From contig NZ_CP028369.1 in assembly GCF_003032475.1 (NCBI RefSeq), positions 5,580,001-5,644,000 on the forward strand: 64,000 bases of DNA, written 5' to 3'. Source of the stretch: Streptomyces sp. P3 (GTDB lineage: Bacteria; Actinomycetota; Actinomycetes; Streptomycetales; Streptomycetaceae). Every line of letters begins with the position of its first letter. The first letter of the stretch is position 1. Made by a program: the position numbers and the translations under genes. Positions 43,023 to 51,899 of the stretch are shown here, one piece after another. Below the pieces are notes generated by a model. It was not told the DNA's origin. It made no database searches and worked only from the letters and a program-made list of their open reading frames with translations.

Positions 43023-43736
43023 GTGAACCGCGCGAAGAGTGAACCGAAGAACGGGTCGATGCAGGCCACGGTGATCGCCGAAATGCGCAGGCGCATCATC
43101 AAGGGTTACGTCGAACCCGGTGCCTCGCTCTCCGAGGCTGCCCTCGCGGACGAGTTCGGTGTGAGCCGGACACCGGTGCGCGAGGCCCTCAAACAGCTGC
43201 AGACCGAAGGACTCGTCGAGATCCGGCCCCGCGTCGGGACGTTCGTCACCGTCCCCTCCCGCCGTGAGATCACGGAACTCTTCGAGATGAAGGAGCTCAT
43301 GGAGGGCGCGGCCGCGCGTCTCCTCGCCCAGCGCGGCCGTGTTCCGGAGATCGACTCCCTCGAGAGGAACCTGCGCGAGGCCGATGCGGCGGTGGAGGAG
43401 GACGACCGGGAGCGGTATGCGCTCCTGGTCCAGGAGTTCCACGACCTGCTCATAGTCGGTTCCGACAACAACAAGCTGCAGGCCCACTACCGGACGCTGA
43501 TGAACCAGCTCGCCTACCCACGGCTGGTGAACACCTCGCTCAGCCAGCCGGGTCGCGCCATTCAGTCCGACCGTGAGCACCATCTCGTCCTGGAGCTGAT
43601 CCTGGAGAAGGACGGCGACAGCGCCGAGCGCGTCATGCGTGAGCATGTCAGGGCCAGCCGGCGTGCCCTCCTGGCGGGTCTGCCTGTCGGCGGCGCGTTC
43701 GAGGCGCTCGGCGGAAAGGGTCCTGATCCGGCGTGA
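43023..43736 (+). CDS. GntR-family transcriptional regulator (FadR/FCD subgroup)
   Basis: 237 aa, GTG start. Winged helix (~12-80) with PGASLSEAALADEFGVSRTPVREALKQL, then an FCD ligand domain with Asp/His metal-site residues (LLVQEFHDLLI and HHLVLELI). Member of the SnoaL/flavin reductase transcription unit, so probably the regulator of this block, responding to a carboxylate intermediate. Confidence 0.93.
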   Translation: MNRAKSEPKNGSMQATVIAEMRRRIIKGYVEPGASLSEAALADEFGVSRTPVREALKQLQTEGLVEIRPRVGTFVTVPSRREITELFEMKELMEGAAARLLAQRGRVPEIDSLERNLREADAAVEEDDRERYALLVQEFHDLLIVGSDNNKLQAHYRTLMNQLAYPRLVNTSLSQPGRAIQSDREHHLVLELILEKDGDSAERVMREHVRASRRALLAGLPVGGAFEALGGKGPDPA

Positions 43737-43939
43737 GCCGGGTGAGTGAAGCCGGTGAGAGCGGCACGTCGGCGCAGGGCCCTGCCTCAGCAGGCGCCGT
43801 CGAGCGGCAGCGGGGACGGATGTACCGGGCCGTGGCTGCGTAGAAAGGTCGCCGCCGCGGACAGCCGGCGCGACCCTGGGCCGAGACGTCCTCACACCCG
43901 CAGGTCCACTGTGACTCCCGACCGTGCGGGCACGGGCCG

Positions 43940-44075
43940 CGAACCCCAGGGAGTCGCACCAGGTAGCCGGTGGTGCGGGCGAGTTCGCGGGCGCTCGGCA
44001 GCGCGTCGTACGGAGTGCCACCGAGGCGCGGGTCGCCGTGGACGTACAGCAGCGTCCGCTCGACGCGGCCCTGCG
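43940..44075 (-). pseudogene. Alpha/beta hydrolase remnant
   Basis: On the minus strand: RVERTLLYVHGDPRLGGTPY, then DALPSARELARTTGYLVRLP. This is the oxyanion-hole strand (normally LLYVHGGG-LGG) of carboxylesterase-like hydrolases. No Ser-containing elbow or C-terminus follows. Bases 43737-43939 show nothing else. Confidence 0.65.
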
Positions 44076-44116
44076 CGTGACAGACCTCCGGTCCGCACGG
44101 GCCCTCGACGGCTGCG

Positions 44117-44249
44117 GGAGGGACTGCTGGCGGACGTGATCGCGGTGGAGGGCGATCCGCTGGCGAGTGCCGACGCGACCGGGCGGGTCTGTTTCGGCGT
44201 GAAGACCGGGCGCAGTCACCGGGGCCGGGAAGTCGGCGAGCGCGGGTGA
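44117..44249 (+). pseudogene. Amidohydrolase-1-type C-terminal remnant
   Basis: Reads GLLADVIAVEGDPLASADAT then GRVCFGVKTGRSHRG and a stop. The G-LADvIAVdGDPL pattern is the C-terminal beta-sandwich of imidazolonepropionase-like amidohydrolases. The metal-binding body is missing. Confidence 0.75.
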
Positions 44250-44389
44250 GCCGGCGGGCGTGCGGGCGACCGAGACGTGGGCGGTATCGGGAGCCCTGAC
44301 CGCGTGCGCGGCGTCGGACGCCGGGCACGCAGCGGGCGCTTCGGGTGCCGGGGCACCTTGCCGTCCGCATGACCGGACGCGCTCAGCTC

Positions 44390-44506
44390 ATGCGGCCTTG
44401 GCCGCTCCGGCGAGACGGCCGGACTCGCCGATGCGAACGCGCGGCTCGCCCCGGCCGGCCTCGCACGCATCGCCCACGGCGACGCCGACCGCGTGCTGCG
44501 CCTGTG
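44390..44506 (+). pseudogene. Amidohydrolase-2-type C-terminal remnant
   Basis: Reads [20 protein letters not shown] then [12 protein letters not shown] and a stop. This is the last helix of ACMSD-like amidohydrolases (ILHGNAERL-GL). Together with the two fragments upstream it shows that 43737-44560 is a graveyard of hydrolase genes. Confidence 0.6.
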
Positions 44507-44598
44507 AAACACGCTCTGCCCGGCGCCGTCGGTCCGAGGCGGATGCCGGGCCTTGCCGGGCGGCGATCTCCGCCCGGCAAGGGTCCAGCCCCTGACGG

Positions 44599-44617
44599 TG
44601 TTCCGTGTCCCGGAACA
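44599..44617. promoter_or_regulatory. Inverted repeat TGTTCCG-N5-CGGAACA upstream of the lower meta-cleavage operon
   Basis: Arms 44599-44605 and 44611-44617, spacer TGTCC, 75 bp before the hydratase start. The identical arms and spacing occur at 49959-49977 in front of the ring-cleavage operon, so one regulator probably binds both; the IclR at 47619 is the best candidate. Confidence 0.8.
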
Positions 44618-44692
44618 AAGAGTGGCCCCCGGCGGCAATGGTGTCTAAACCGGTATCCCACCCCGTTTTCCTGCTCCCCGTGGAGGTACCCC

Positions 44693-45529
44693 GTGTCGAC
44701 CATGCTCGACGATGTCCGCGCGCACAGCGCCCCACCGACCGTGTTGAAGGCCGCTGACCGGTTGGCGGAGGCGACTCGTGGCGGTGTTGTCTGTCCGCCG
44801 GTGCGGGAGCTGTTCGACGGCGGCGGTGATCTGGAGACCGCGTACGCCGTGCAGCAGCTGAACGTCCGACGCGGGCTGGACGCCGGACGCCGGATCGTGG
44901 GCCGCAAGATCGGCCTGACCTCCGTGGCCGTGCAGCGCCAACTCGGTGTGGACCGGCCCGACTTCGGTGCGCTGTTCGCCGACATGGCCGTACCGGACGG
45001 TGACGAGGTGGCCGTGGGGCGGCTGCTCCAGCCCAAGGTGGAGGCCGAGGTCGCGCTGGTGATCGGCCGGGACCTGCCGCACCGGGAGTGCACGGTCGTG
45101 GACGTGCTGAGGGCGGTCGACTTCGCGGTGCCCGCGCTGGAGATCGTCGACAGTCGCATCGCGGGGTGGGACATCTCCCTCGTCGACACCGTCGCCGACA
45201 ACGCCTCCTGCGGCCTGTACGTCCTCGGCGCGACGCCGGTACCGCTCACCACTGTCGACCTGCGTGCCGTGACCATGACCATGACCCGGGGCGGCGAGAC
45301 CGTGTCGCAGGGCACCGGCGCCGACTGTCTCGGCAACCCCCTCAACGCCGCCGTCTGGCTGGCCTCGGCACTCGCCGAGCGCGGCGACCCGCTGCGCGCG
45401 GGCGACCTGGTGCTGACCGGCGCCCTGGGCCCGATGGTCCCCGCCGGACCGGGCGACGTGTTCGAAGCCGGTATCTCCGGCCTGGGTTCTGTGCGGGTCG
45501 GTTTCGCGACGGAAGGAAGTGAGCTGTGA
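44693..45529 (+). CDS. 2-oxopent-4-enoate hydratase (2-keto-4-pentenoate hydratase)
   Basis: 278 aa from GTG 44693 (GGAGG six bases upstream). Fumarylacetoacetase-like fold: [35 protein letters not shown] (metal-binding Glu pair), [10 protein letters not shown] and [11 protein letters not shown]. Adds water to 2-hydroxypenta-2,4-dienoate to give 4-hydroxy-2-oxopentanoate, the step after meta-cleavage hydrolysis. First gene of the hydratase-dehydrogenase-aldolase operon; its stop overlaps the next GTG. Confidence 0.93.
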   Translation: MSTMLDDVRAHSAPPTVLKAADRLAEATRGGVVCPPVRELFDGGGDLETAYAVQQLNVRRGLDAGRRIVGRKIGLTSVAVQRQLGVDRPDFGALFADMAVPDGDEVAVGRLLQPKVEAEVALVIGRDLPHRECTVVDVLRAVDFAVPALEIVDSRIAGWDISLVDTVADNASCGLYVLGATPVPLTTVDLRAVTMTMTRGGETVSQGTGADCLGNPLNAAVWLASALAERGDPLRAGDLVLTGALGPMVPAGPGDVFEAGISGLGSVRVGFATEGSEL

Positions 45530-46494
45530 GCACCAAGGTCGCCATCATCGGCTCGGGCAACATCGGCACCGACCTCATGATCAAGGTTCTGCGCCTGTCC
45601 GAGACCCTGGAGATCGCCGCGATGGCGGGGATCGACCCGGCCTCCGACGGCCTGGCCCGGGCCCGCCGGCTGAAGGTCGCCACCACTCACGAGGGGGTGG
45701 AGGGCCTGGTGGCGCTGGACGAGTTCGCCGACGTCCAGATCGTGTTCGACGCGACCTCGGCCGGCGCCCACCGCTACCACGATGCCGTGCTGCGCCCGCT
45801 CGGCCGCACCCTGGTCGACCTCACCCCCGCCGCCCTCGGCCCCTACGTCGTGCCGCCGGTCAACGGCGACGCCCACCTCGACGCGCCGAACGTCAACATG
45901 GTCACCTGCGGCGGCCAGGCCACGATCCCCGTCGTCGCCGCGGTGGGCGCGGTCACGCCGGTGCACTACGGCGAGATCATCGCCTCCATCGCCTCCCGGT
46001 CGGCCGGTCCCGGCACCCGCGCGAACATCGACGAGTTCACCGAGACCACGTCGGCCGCGATCGAGAAGGTCGGCGGGGCCGCGAAGGGGAAGGCGATCAT
46101 CGTCCTCAACCCGGCCGAGCCCCCGCTGATCATGCGGGACACCGTGCACTGCCTGGTCGCCGACTGCGCCACCGAGGCCGTGACCGCGTCGGTCGAGGAG
46201 ATGGCGGCACGCGTCCAGGCGTACGTGCCCGGCTACCGCCTCAAGCAGAAGGTGCAGTTCGAGAAGGTGGCCGCCGACGACCCGCTGCGCACCCTCGCCC
46301 CCGGCGACGTGCTGAAGATGTCCGTGTTCCTGGAGGTCGAGGGCGCCGCCCACTACCTCCCGGCCTACGCCGGGAACCTCGACATCATGACCTCGGCCGC
46401 GCTGCGCACCGCGGAACGCATGGCCGCCCGCCCCCACTCTCGGCTCCACCCGAGCGGGGGGACCCCCATCGCCACGGAGGTGGCTTTCCGATGA
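45526..46494 (+). CDS. Acetaldehyde dehydrogenase (acetylating)
   Basis: 322 aa, MhpF/BphJ type. Rossmann motif [11 protein letters not shown] at the N-terminus, catalytic Cys in [14 protein letters not shown] (~127), and [19 protein letters not shown]. Converts acetaldehyde, CoA and NAD+ to acetyl-CoA; in this family it forms a channelling complex with the aldolase encoded next. GTG start overlaps the hydratase stop, and its stop overlaps the aldolase ATG. The extra tail after position ~300 ([12 protein letters not shown]) is slightly longer than usual. Confidence 0.95.
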   Translation: MSTKVAIIGSGNIGTDLMIKVLRLSETLEIAAMAGIDPASDGLARARRLKVATTHEGVEGLVALDEFADVQIVFDATSAGAHRYHDAVLRPLGRTLVDLTPAALGPYVVPPVNGDAHLDAPNVNMVTCGGQATIPVVAAVGAVTPVHYGEIIASIASRSAGPGTRANIDEFTETTSAAIEKVGGAAKGKAIIVLNPAEPPLIMRDTVHCLVADCATEAVTASVEEMAARVQAYVPGYRLKQKVQFEKVAADDPLRTLAPGDVLKMSVFLEVEGAAHYLPAYAGNLDIMTSAALRTAERMAARPHSRLHPSGGTPIATEVAFR

Positions 46495-47510
46495 CCCGTC
46501 TGTACGTCCAGGACGTGACCCTGCGGGACGGCATGCACGCCGTCCGACACCGCTACACCGTCGACCAGGCCCGCACGATCGCCGCAGCCCTGGACGCCGC
46601 CGGCGTGGCCGCGATCGAGATCGCGCACGGCGACGGTCTGGCCGGCTCCAGCATCAACTACGGCGTCGGAGCCCACACCGACTGGGAGTGGATCGAGGCG
46701 GTAGTCGGCGCGGTGCACCACGCCGTCCCCACCACGCTCCTGCTGCCCGGCATCGGCACGATCCACGACCTCGAGCAGGCCCACTCCCTGGGCATCCGCT
46801 CGGTACGCGTCGCCACGCACTGCACCGAGGCGGACATCTCCGCCCAGCACATCGCCGCCGCGCGGGAGCTGGGCATGGACGTCGCCGGGTTCCTGATGAT
46901 GTCCCACATGGCCGAGCCGGCCGAACTCGCCCGCCAGGCCAAGCTGATGGAGTCCTACGGCGCCCAGTGCGTGTACGTCACCGATTCCGGCGGCCGGCTC
47001 ACCATGGACGGCGTCCGCGACCGCTTCCGCGCCTACCGAGACGTTCTCGACCCCGGCACCGAGCTGGGTGTCCATGCTCATCACAACCTGGCCCTGGGGG
47101 TGGCCAACACCGTCGTCGCCGTCGAGAGCGGTGCGGTACGGGTCGACGCGTCCCTCGCCGGGCAGGGTGCGGGCGCGGGCAACTGCCCCCTGGAGGCGTT
47201 CATCGCCGTCGCAGACCTGATGGGCTGGGAGCACGCCTGCGACCTGTTCCCGCTGATGGACGCGGCCGACGATCTCGTACGGCCGCTGCAGGACCGCGAG
47301 GTGCGGGTGGACCGCGAGACCCTCAGCCTCGGCTACGCCGGCGTGTACTCCAGCTTCCTGCGCCACGCCGAGACCGCCGCCACCCGCCACGGCCTGGACA
47401 CCCGCAGCATCCTGGTCGAGGTCGGGCGGCGGGGCATGGTCGGCGGCCAGGAAGACATGATCACCGACATCGCCCTGGACCTGGCCGCGCGGGAGGAGAC
47501 CGTGTCCTGA
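46491..47510 (+). CDS. 4-hydroxy-2-oxovalerate aldolase
   Basis: 339 aa, MhpE/BphI type. [15 protein letters not shown] (catalytic Arg and metal Asp), [17 protein letters not shown], and the metal ligands in [14 protein letters not shown]. Cleaves 4-hydroxy-2-oxopentanoate to pyruvate and acetaldehyde and passes the acetaldehyde to its dehydrogenase partner. Terminal gene of the operon, followed by the stem-loop at 47523-47544. Confidence 0.95.
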   Translation: MTRLYVQDVTLRDGMHAVRHRYTVDQARTIAAALDAAGVAAIEIAHGDGLAGSSINYGVGAHTDWEWIEAVVGAVHHAVPTTLLLPGIGTIHDLEQAHSLGIRSVRVATHCTEADISAQHIAAARELGMDVAGFLMMSHMAEPAELARQAKLMESYGAQCVYVTDSGGRLTMDGVRDRFRAYRDVLDPGTELGVHAHHNLALGVANTVVAVESGAVRVDASLAGQGAGAGNCPLEAFIAVADLMGWEHACDLFPLMDAADDLVRPLQDREVRVDRETLSLGYAGVYSSFLRHAETAATRHGLDTRSILVEVGRRGMVGGQEDMITDIALDLAAREETVS

Positions 47511-47522
47511 CGAGAGCCCGGT

Positions 47523-47544
47523 CGTGACCGTGCGGGCGGTCACG
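47523..47544 (+). terminator. Stem-loop after the aldolase gene
   Basis: CGTGACCG (47523-47530) pairs with CGGTCACG (47537-47544), 6-base loop, followed by AACCTT. Modest but well placed 12 bp after the stop. Confidence 0.6.
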
Positions 47545-47560
47545 AACCTTGCCCGGCCTG

Positions 47561-47598
47561 CCGTTAGAGCATACGCTCTAGAGTATTCGCTCTAACGG
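47561..47598. promoter_or_regulatory. 38-bp concentric palindrome before the IclR gene
   Basis: Outer arms CCGTTAGAGC (47561-47570) and GCTCTAACGG (47589-47598) are perfect, and an inner palindrome CTCTAGAG (47576-47583) shares exactly the same centre. It ends 20 bp before the IclR ATG. Likely an autoregulatory operator for the IclR or for the TetR co-transcribed with it; concentric sites are common for TetR proteins. Confidence 0.8.
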
Positions 47599-47618
47599 TA
47601 CTCCCGAGAGGACTGGCC

Positions 47619-48383
47619 ATGGGCAGTGAAGCCGGGGTGCACGAGCCGCCCGCTGCGTCGTCGGTCATGCAGAAGGCCTTCGACCTGCTGGAAGCGTTCC
47701 GCTACGGCCGCGTGCTGACGCTGAGCGAGGTGGCGCGCCGCGCCGACCTGCCGAAGTCGACGGCCTATCGCATCCTCGGGATGCTGGTCCGAGTGGGGGC
47801 CGTGGAACACGAGGGCACCGGTTACCGGGTCGCGCTGCGGATGATGGCTCTCGGCGCGGCGTCGCCCGAAGGCGCGGTCCGCCACACCGCGCTGCCCTAC
47901 CTGCTGGATCTGCACCGGGCCGTCGGGCACACCATCCATCTGTGCGTCCTGCGCGGCCCGGACGTCGTCTACGTGGAGAAACTGCACACACCGCGGTCGC
48001 GGCTGTTCCCCACGGAGGTGGGCATGGCCCTGCCCGCGCACTGCACGAGCGTGGGCAAAGTACTGCTGGCCTACTCGGATCCCGACATGACGGCGGCGGC
48101 CGGAGCGGGCCGGCTGCGCGCCCTCACCGAGCGCTCCGTCCTGGACCCCGAGCTGCTCCGCCGTGAGCTGCGGCGCGTCCGGCAGCGTGGGGTGGCCACG
48201 GACGTCGAGGAGGCGGTGCCGGGACGGTCGTGCGTGGCCATGCCCATCGTCGTCGGCGGTACGGCGGTGGCGGCGGTGTCGATCGGTTTCCCCGCCGCAC
48301 AGGGGTCCAGTGAGCTGTTCGTGCCGCCTCTGCGGCGGACGGTGTCGTCGATCGTCAGGGCACTGCCCGGTGTCGCGGCGTGA
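47619..48383 (+). CDS. IclR-family transcriptional regulator
   Basis: 254 aa. N-terminal winged helix (~15-75) with SVMQKAFDLLEAF, LTLSEVARRADLPKSTAYRI and LVRVGAVEHEGTGYRV. The effector domain (~95-250) has VGHTIHLCVLRGPDVVYVEK and LPAHCTSVGKVLLAY. Such regulators of aromatic catabolism bind pathway acids. It lies between the two arms of the meta-cleavage genes, which share an operator-like repeat, and overlaps the TetR gene by four bases. Confidence 0.95.
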   Translation: MGSEAGVHEPPAASSVMQKAFDLLEAFRYGRVLTLSEVARRADLPKSTAYRILGMLVRVGAVEHEGTGYRVALRMMALGAASPEGAVRHTALPYLLDLHRAVGHTIHLCVLRGPDVVYVEKLHTPRSRLFPTEVGMALPAHCTSVGKVLLAYSDPDMTAAAGAGRLRALTERSVLDPELLRRELRRVRQRGVATDVEEAVPGRSCVAMPIVVGGTAVAAVSIGFPAAQGSSELFVPPLRRTVSSIVRALPGVAA

Positions 48384-48979
48384 AGGGGGAGACCGCCGGG
48401 CGGGGCTCCTCCGCGCGTGAAGCGCTCATGGACGCCGCGGAGCGGCTGATGGGCGCGCACGGCTTCCACGCGACGTCGGTGTCGGCGCTGTGCAAGCTCT
48501 CCGGCTGGCCCATGGGTTCCCTCTACCACCACTTCGGTTCCAAGACCGGTCTGCTGGTCGCCGTCCTCGAACGGGGCATCAGCCGGGTCGATGCCGCGGT
48601 CGACGAGGCCGTCAGCCGTCCCGTCCCGCCGTCGGACCAGGCGTACGTGTACTTCGACGCGGTGGCCAAGGCGGTGGACGACAACGCGGTCTTCCACCGG
48701 CTGCTGGCCTTCGTCCTGCTGGAGCGCACCACGCAGCCGGAGGTCAGGAAGATCGTCGAGCCGTTCCGCAACCGACTGCTGGCGGGCGGCACGGAACAGA
48801 TGTTGGTGACGCTCCGGCACCATGACGGGGATGTCACACGGGAATCGGCGCAGACGATGGCCCAGTCCCTGACGGGCTGGCTCGTCGGCATCTTCGTCCT
48901 CGATGTGCCGGACCGCCGCTCCCGGGTCGCCCACGAGGTACGGCTGCGCGTGCAGGCCGGTGCGTCCGCGGTGTCATGA
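48380..48979 (+). CDS. TetR-family transcriptional regulator
   Basis: 199 aa, GTG start overlapping the IclR stop. HTH: ALMDAAERLMGAHGFHATSV, SALCKLSGWPMGSLYHHFGS KTGLL (YHHFGSK hallmark). The ligand domain is helical with no special motif, similar to the LmrA/YxaF type. Co-transcription with an IclR gene gives two-layer control of the pathway. The 3' end overlaps the convergent amidohydrolase by six bases. Confidence 0.92.
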   Translation: MKGETAGRGSSAREALMDAAERLMGAHGFHATSVSALCKLSGWPMGSLYHHFGSKTGLLVAVLERGISRVDAAVDEAVSRPVPPSDQAYVYFDAVAKAVDDNAVFHRLLAFVLLERTTQPEVRKIVEPFRNRLLAGGTEQMLVTLRHHDGDVTRESAQTMAQSLTGWLVGIFVLDVPDRRSRVAHEVRLRVQAGASAVS

Positions 48980-49885
48980 GACCGCCTTCCCGCCCGCAGC
49001 CAGCCGGGCGGCCGCCCGCGGGAACACCGCGTGCGCGTGCCGTCCCACACCGGCCGCGACCTCCGGGGTGAGCGCGCCCCCGGTCAGCAGCGAGGTCATC
49101 GTCTGCCGCAGCACCGGTTCGCTCGCGCACGGCGCGCCGAAGTCCGAGCCGTACACGATGTGGCCGGGGGACGTGACCGCGAGCGCGGGGCCGAGCGCGG
49201 TCGGCGTCGCCGACATCGCGGTGTCGTAGTAGAGACCGGCGAAGGCCTCGCGCACCGTCTCGGGCGTGACCCCGTCGTGGGGCACCCAGTCGGCGTCGGA
49301 CAGCAGCGCTATCCGCCCGGCCAGCGCGGGCAGCGCGCCGCCCGCGTGAGCGAGGACTACGCGGACGCCGGGAGCGGACCGGAAGACACCGCGCCACACC
49401 ATGTCCACCGCGGTCCGCGCGGTGTCGAAGGCGACCTCGAACAGCGCCGGCGGCAGATCCAGGGCCGGTGCCGCGAACGGCGAGGGGTGCACGAGGACCC
49501 CGGCGCCGATCGCGTCGAGGGCCCGCCACACCGCGCGGAACCGTTCCGCGCCGAGGTAGTCGCCGTCGTAGGCGGCGAGCAACGCGAACCCGTCGGCGCC
49601 CAGGTGCCCGTGCGCGTGCTCGATCTCCGCCAGCGCGGCGTCCACGTCGGACATCGGAAGGCCCGCCAGAAGGCCGAACCGCGACGGATACCGCCGGACG
49701 ACCGACGCGCCGTACTCGTTGGAGGCACGGACCGCGGCGGGGTCGGAGACCGAGAAGTCGGACAGCAACTGCATCTCGATGCCCAGCCGCGCCATGTGGT
49801 CCAGGCCCGGCTGGGGATCCCACTGCGTACCGTCTCCGGGCAGCGCGAAATGGGTGTGGACATCGATCCAGCCGGTTCGGTTCAT
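48974..49885 (-). CDS. Amidohydrolase-2 family protein
   Basis: 303 aa. WIDVHTHFALPG gives the HxH pair; VLVHPSPF, VVLAHAGGALPALAGRI and IVYGSDFGAP give the remaining His and Asp ligands of ACMSD-like decarboxylases/hydrolases. Smaller than the 327-aa homologue at 34226. Probably decarboxylates an aromatic acid feeding the ring-cleavage pathway (inference). ATG 49885 with GGAGAGG upstream; divergent from the monooxygenase operon, sharing the operator at 49959-49977. Confidence 0.88.
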   Translation of the reverse strand: MNRTGWIDVHTHFALPGDGTQWDPQPGLDHMARLGIEMQLLSDFSVSDPAAVRASNEYGASVVRRYPSRFGLLAGLPMSDVDAALAEIEHAHGHLGADGFALLAAYDGDYLGAERFRAVWRALDAIGAGVLVHPSPFAAPALDLPPALFEVAFDTARTAVDMVWRGVFRSAPGVRVVLAHAGGALPALAGRIALLSDADWVPHDGVTPETVREAFAGLYYDTAMSATPTALGPALAVTSPGHIVYGSDFGAPCASEPVLRQTMTSLLTGGALTPEVAAGVGRHAHAVFPRAAARLAAGGKAVS

Positions 49886-49958
49886 GGCGTGGTCCTCTCC
49901 GCGACGGATGAGCTGGCGGGCCGAGCGTAGATCGCCGCCGGACCTGCCACGGAGCGGC

Positions 49959-49977
49959 TGTTCCGGTTCCCGGAACA
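49959..49977. promoter_or_regulatory. Inverted repeat TGTTCCG-N5-CGGAACA between amidohydrolase and monooxygenase
   Basis: Arms 49959-49965 and 49971-49977, spacer GTTCC. Same arms and spacing as 44599-44617. Centred in the 188-bp divergent gap, so it can control both directions. Confidence 0.82.
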
Positions 49978-50073
49978 CGCGCTTTGCCCGCTCGGTGCCG
50001 CGCCATACCGTCGCAGACGCCACGAGCTCAGCCGGCGCCCCGAACGGCGCCCGATCAACGAGGAGGAGCCGCG

Positions 50074-51867
50074 ATGGCCACCGATGCCTTTCCCTCCCCA
50101 GCCACATCCACGGAACGGACGCCCGTGCTGATCGTGGGGTCCGGGCCCGCGGGCCTCACCACCGCACTCGCGCTGGCCCGCATGGGCGTGCCCAGCATCG
50201 TCCTCACCCGTCATCTGGGGCTCGCGCACACACCGCGTGCCCACATCACCAACCAGCGCACGCTGGAGATCCTCGCCGACCTCGGTGTCGAGGAGGAGGC
50301 GCGCGCCAAGGGACGGCTGCTCGAAGAGCTGCCGTTCAACGTGTTCGTCCTGTCGATGGAGGGCCCGGAGGTCGCCCGTACCACGGCGTGGGGCGCGGGC
50401 CTGAGGGACCAGGCCCGCTACCGGCGGGCGAGCCGGCACCTGCCGCTGAACCTCTTCCAGCACGAGCTGGAGCCGGTCCTGGCCCAGGCGGCGATCGCCA
50501 CGGGACTGGTCGACCTCCGTTTCGGCCACGAGTTCCGCAGCCTCACCCAGGACGACGACGGCGTCGACGCCACGATCGTCGAACGGCGGTCGGGGCACGA
50601 GTACACCGTCCGGGCGGACTACCTGGTCGGCGCCGACGGGGCGAGCAGTCGGGTGCTCAGCGAGATCGGCCTGTCGGTGCGCGGCGAACTGGGCCTGAAC
50701 CCGCAGGTGAACGTGTGGATCAAGGCGGACATGAGCCGCTACGTCGCCCACCGCCCTGGCGTGCTGTTCTGGGCCACCGATCCGGACTACGCGACCTGGA
50801 TCATGATCAACAGCTTCGACGAATGGGTGGTCGGCTGGCCGGTGCCGGACGACTTCGTGCCCGACCGCGACGAGATCGTGGCCAGGATCCGGCACTTCGC
50901 AGGCGATCCGCACCTGCCCGTCGAGATCAAGTCGATCGACAGATGGACGATCAGCAACGCCGCGGCGGACCAGTACTCCGCGGGCCGGGTCTTCTGCATG
51001 GGCGACGCCGTCCACAGGCATCCGCCGGCCAACGGGCTCGGCAGCAACACCTCGATCGCCGACGGCTACAACCTCGCCTGGAAACTGCGTCTGGTGCTGA
51101 CCGGAGTGGCCGACGCCTCGCTGCTCGAGACGTTCTCGAGCGAACGCGTCCCGGTCGGACGCCAGGTCGTGGACCGCTCCTTCGCCTCCGTGCGCGAGGT
51201 CTTCACCGTCGGTCCCACGATCGGGCTCAGGCCGGACATGACGACCCCCGAGAAGTGGGCCACGGTCCGGGCGCTCCACGACGACACGGAGGAGGCGTCC
51301 GGCAAGCGCGCCGCGCTCGCCAGGACGCTGGAGAGGCTCATGGACCTCCAGCTGAACGCCCTCGGCCTGGAGCTTGGCTACCGCTACGCCGTCCCGGCGG
51401 GAGACGACGACACGGGCGACGACTGCGGCACCGTCGACGAGACGGAGTACCGGCCCTCCACCGCGCCGGGGGAGCACCTGCCGCACGCCTGGGTGGAGTT
51501 CAACCGCCGTCGTATGTCCACGGTGGACCTGGTCGGAAAGGGCCAGTTCACGCTGATCACCGGTCGGGGCGGCGAGGCGTGGACTCAGGCGGCGGACCGC
51601 GCGTCGGCGCTGTACGGACTGCCCATCGTCGTCCGCGCGATCGGGTCGGAGCACGGCTACCGGGACCCGCTGGGGGAGTGGGCCGCCGTGCGCGGCATCG
51701 ACGACGACGGCTGCCTGCTCGTCCGCCCCGACGGCCACATCGCCTGGCGGGCCCGCTCCGGCGTCGATCCGGACGCCCTGCTCGACGCGGTCGCCCGCAC
51801 GCTCGGGATCCCCGCGCCCCGGCACCACGAGGCCGCCGGAAAGCCCCTCGCCACCGCAACGCGCTGA
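50074..51867 (+). CDS. FAD-dependent aromatic-ring monooxygenase (PHBH/TfdB/MhpA type)
   Basis: 597 aa. FAD-binding GSGPAGLTTALALARMG (~25-41), DG motif YLVGADGASS (~190) and the second FAD motif CMGDAVHRHPPANGLGSNTSIADGY (~310). The C-terminal thioredoxin-like domain (~430-590) is typical of 2,4-dichlorophenol 6-monooxygenase-like enzymes. Hydroxylates a phenol with NAD(P)H and O2 to a catechol-type product for the next enzyme. AGGAGG before ATG 50074. Confidence 0.93.
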   Translation: MATDAFPSPATSTERTPVLIVGSGPAGLTTALALARMGVPSIVLTRHLGLAHTPRAHITNQRTLEILADLGVEEEARAKGRLLEELPFNVFVLSMEGPEVARTTAWGAGLRDQARYRRASRHLPLNLFQHELEPVLAQAAIATGLVDLRFGHEFRSLTQDDDGVDATIVERRSGHEYTVRADYLVGADGASSRVLSEIGLSVRGELGLNPQVNVWIKADMSRYVAHRPGVLFWATDPDYATWIMINSFDEWVVGWPVPDDFVPDRDEIVARIRHFAGDPHLPVEIKSIDRWTISNAAADQYSAGRVFCMGDAVHRHPPANGLGSNTSIADGYNLAWKLRLVLTGVADASLLETFSSERVPVGRQVVDRSFASVREVFTVGPTIGLRPDMTTPEKWATVRALHDDTEEASGKRAALARTLERLMDLQLNALGLELGYRYAVPAGDDDTGDDCGTVDETEYRPSTAPGEHLPHAWVEFNRRRMSTVDLVGKGQFTLITGRGGEAWTQAADRASALYGLPIVVRAIGSEHGYRDPLGEWAAVRGIDDDGCLLVRPDGHIAWRARSGVDPDALLDAVARTLGIPAPRHHEAAGKPLATATR

Positions 51868-51899
51868 CCACCCCCCTTCACCACCTGAGGAGAAAGCAC

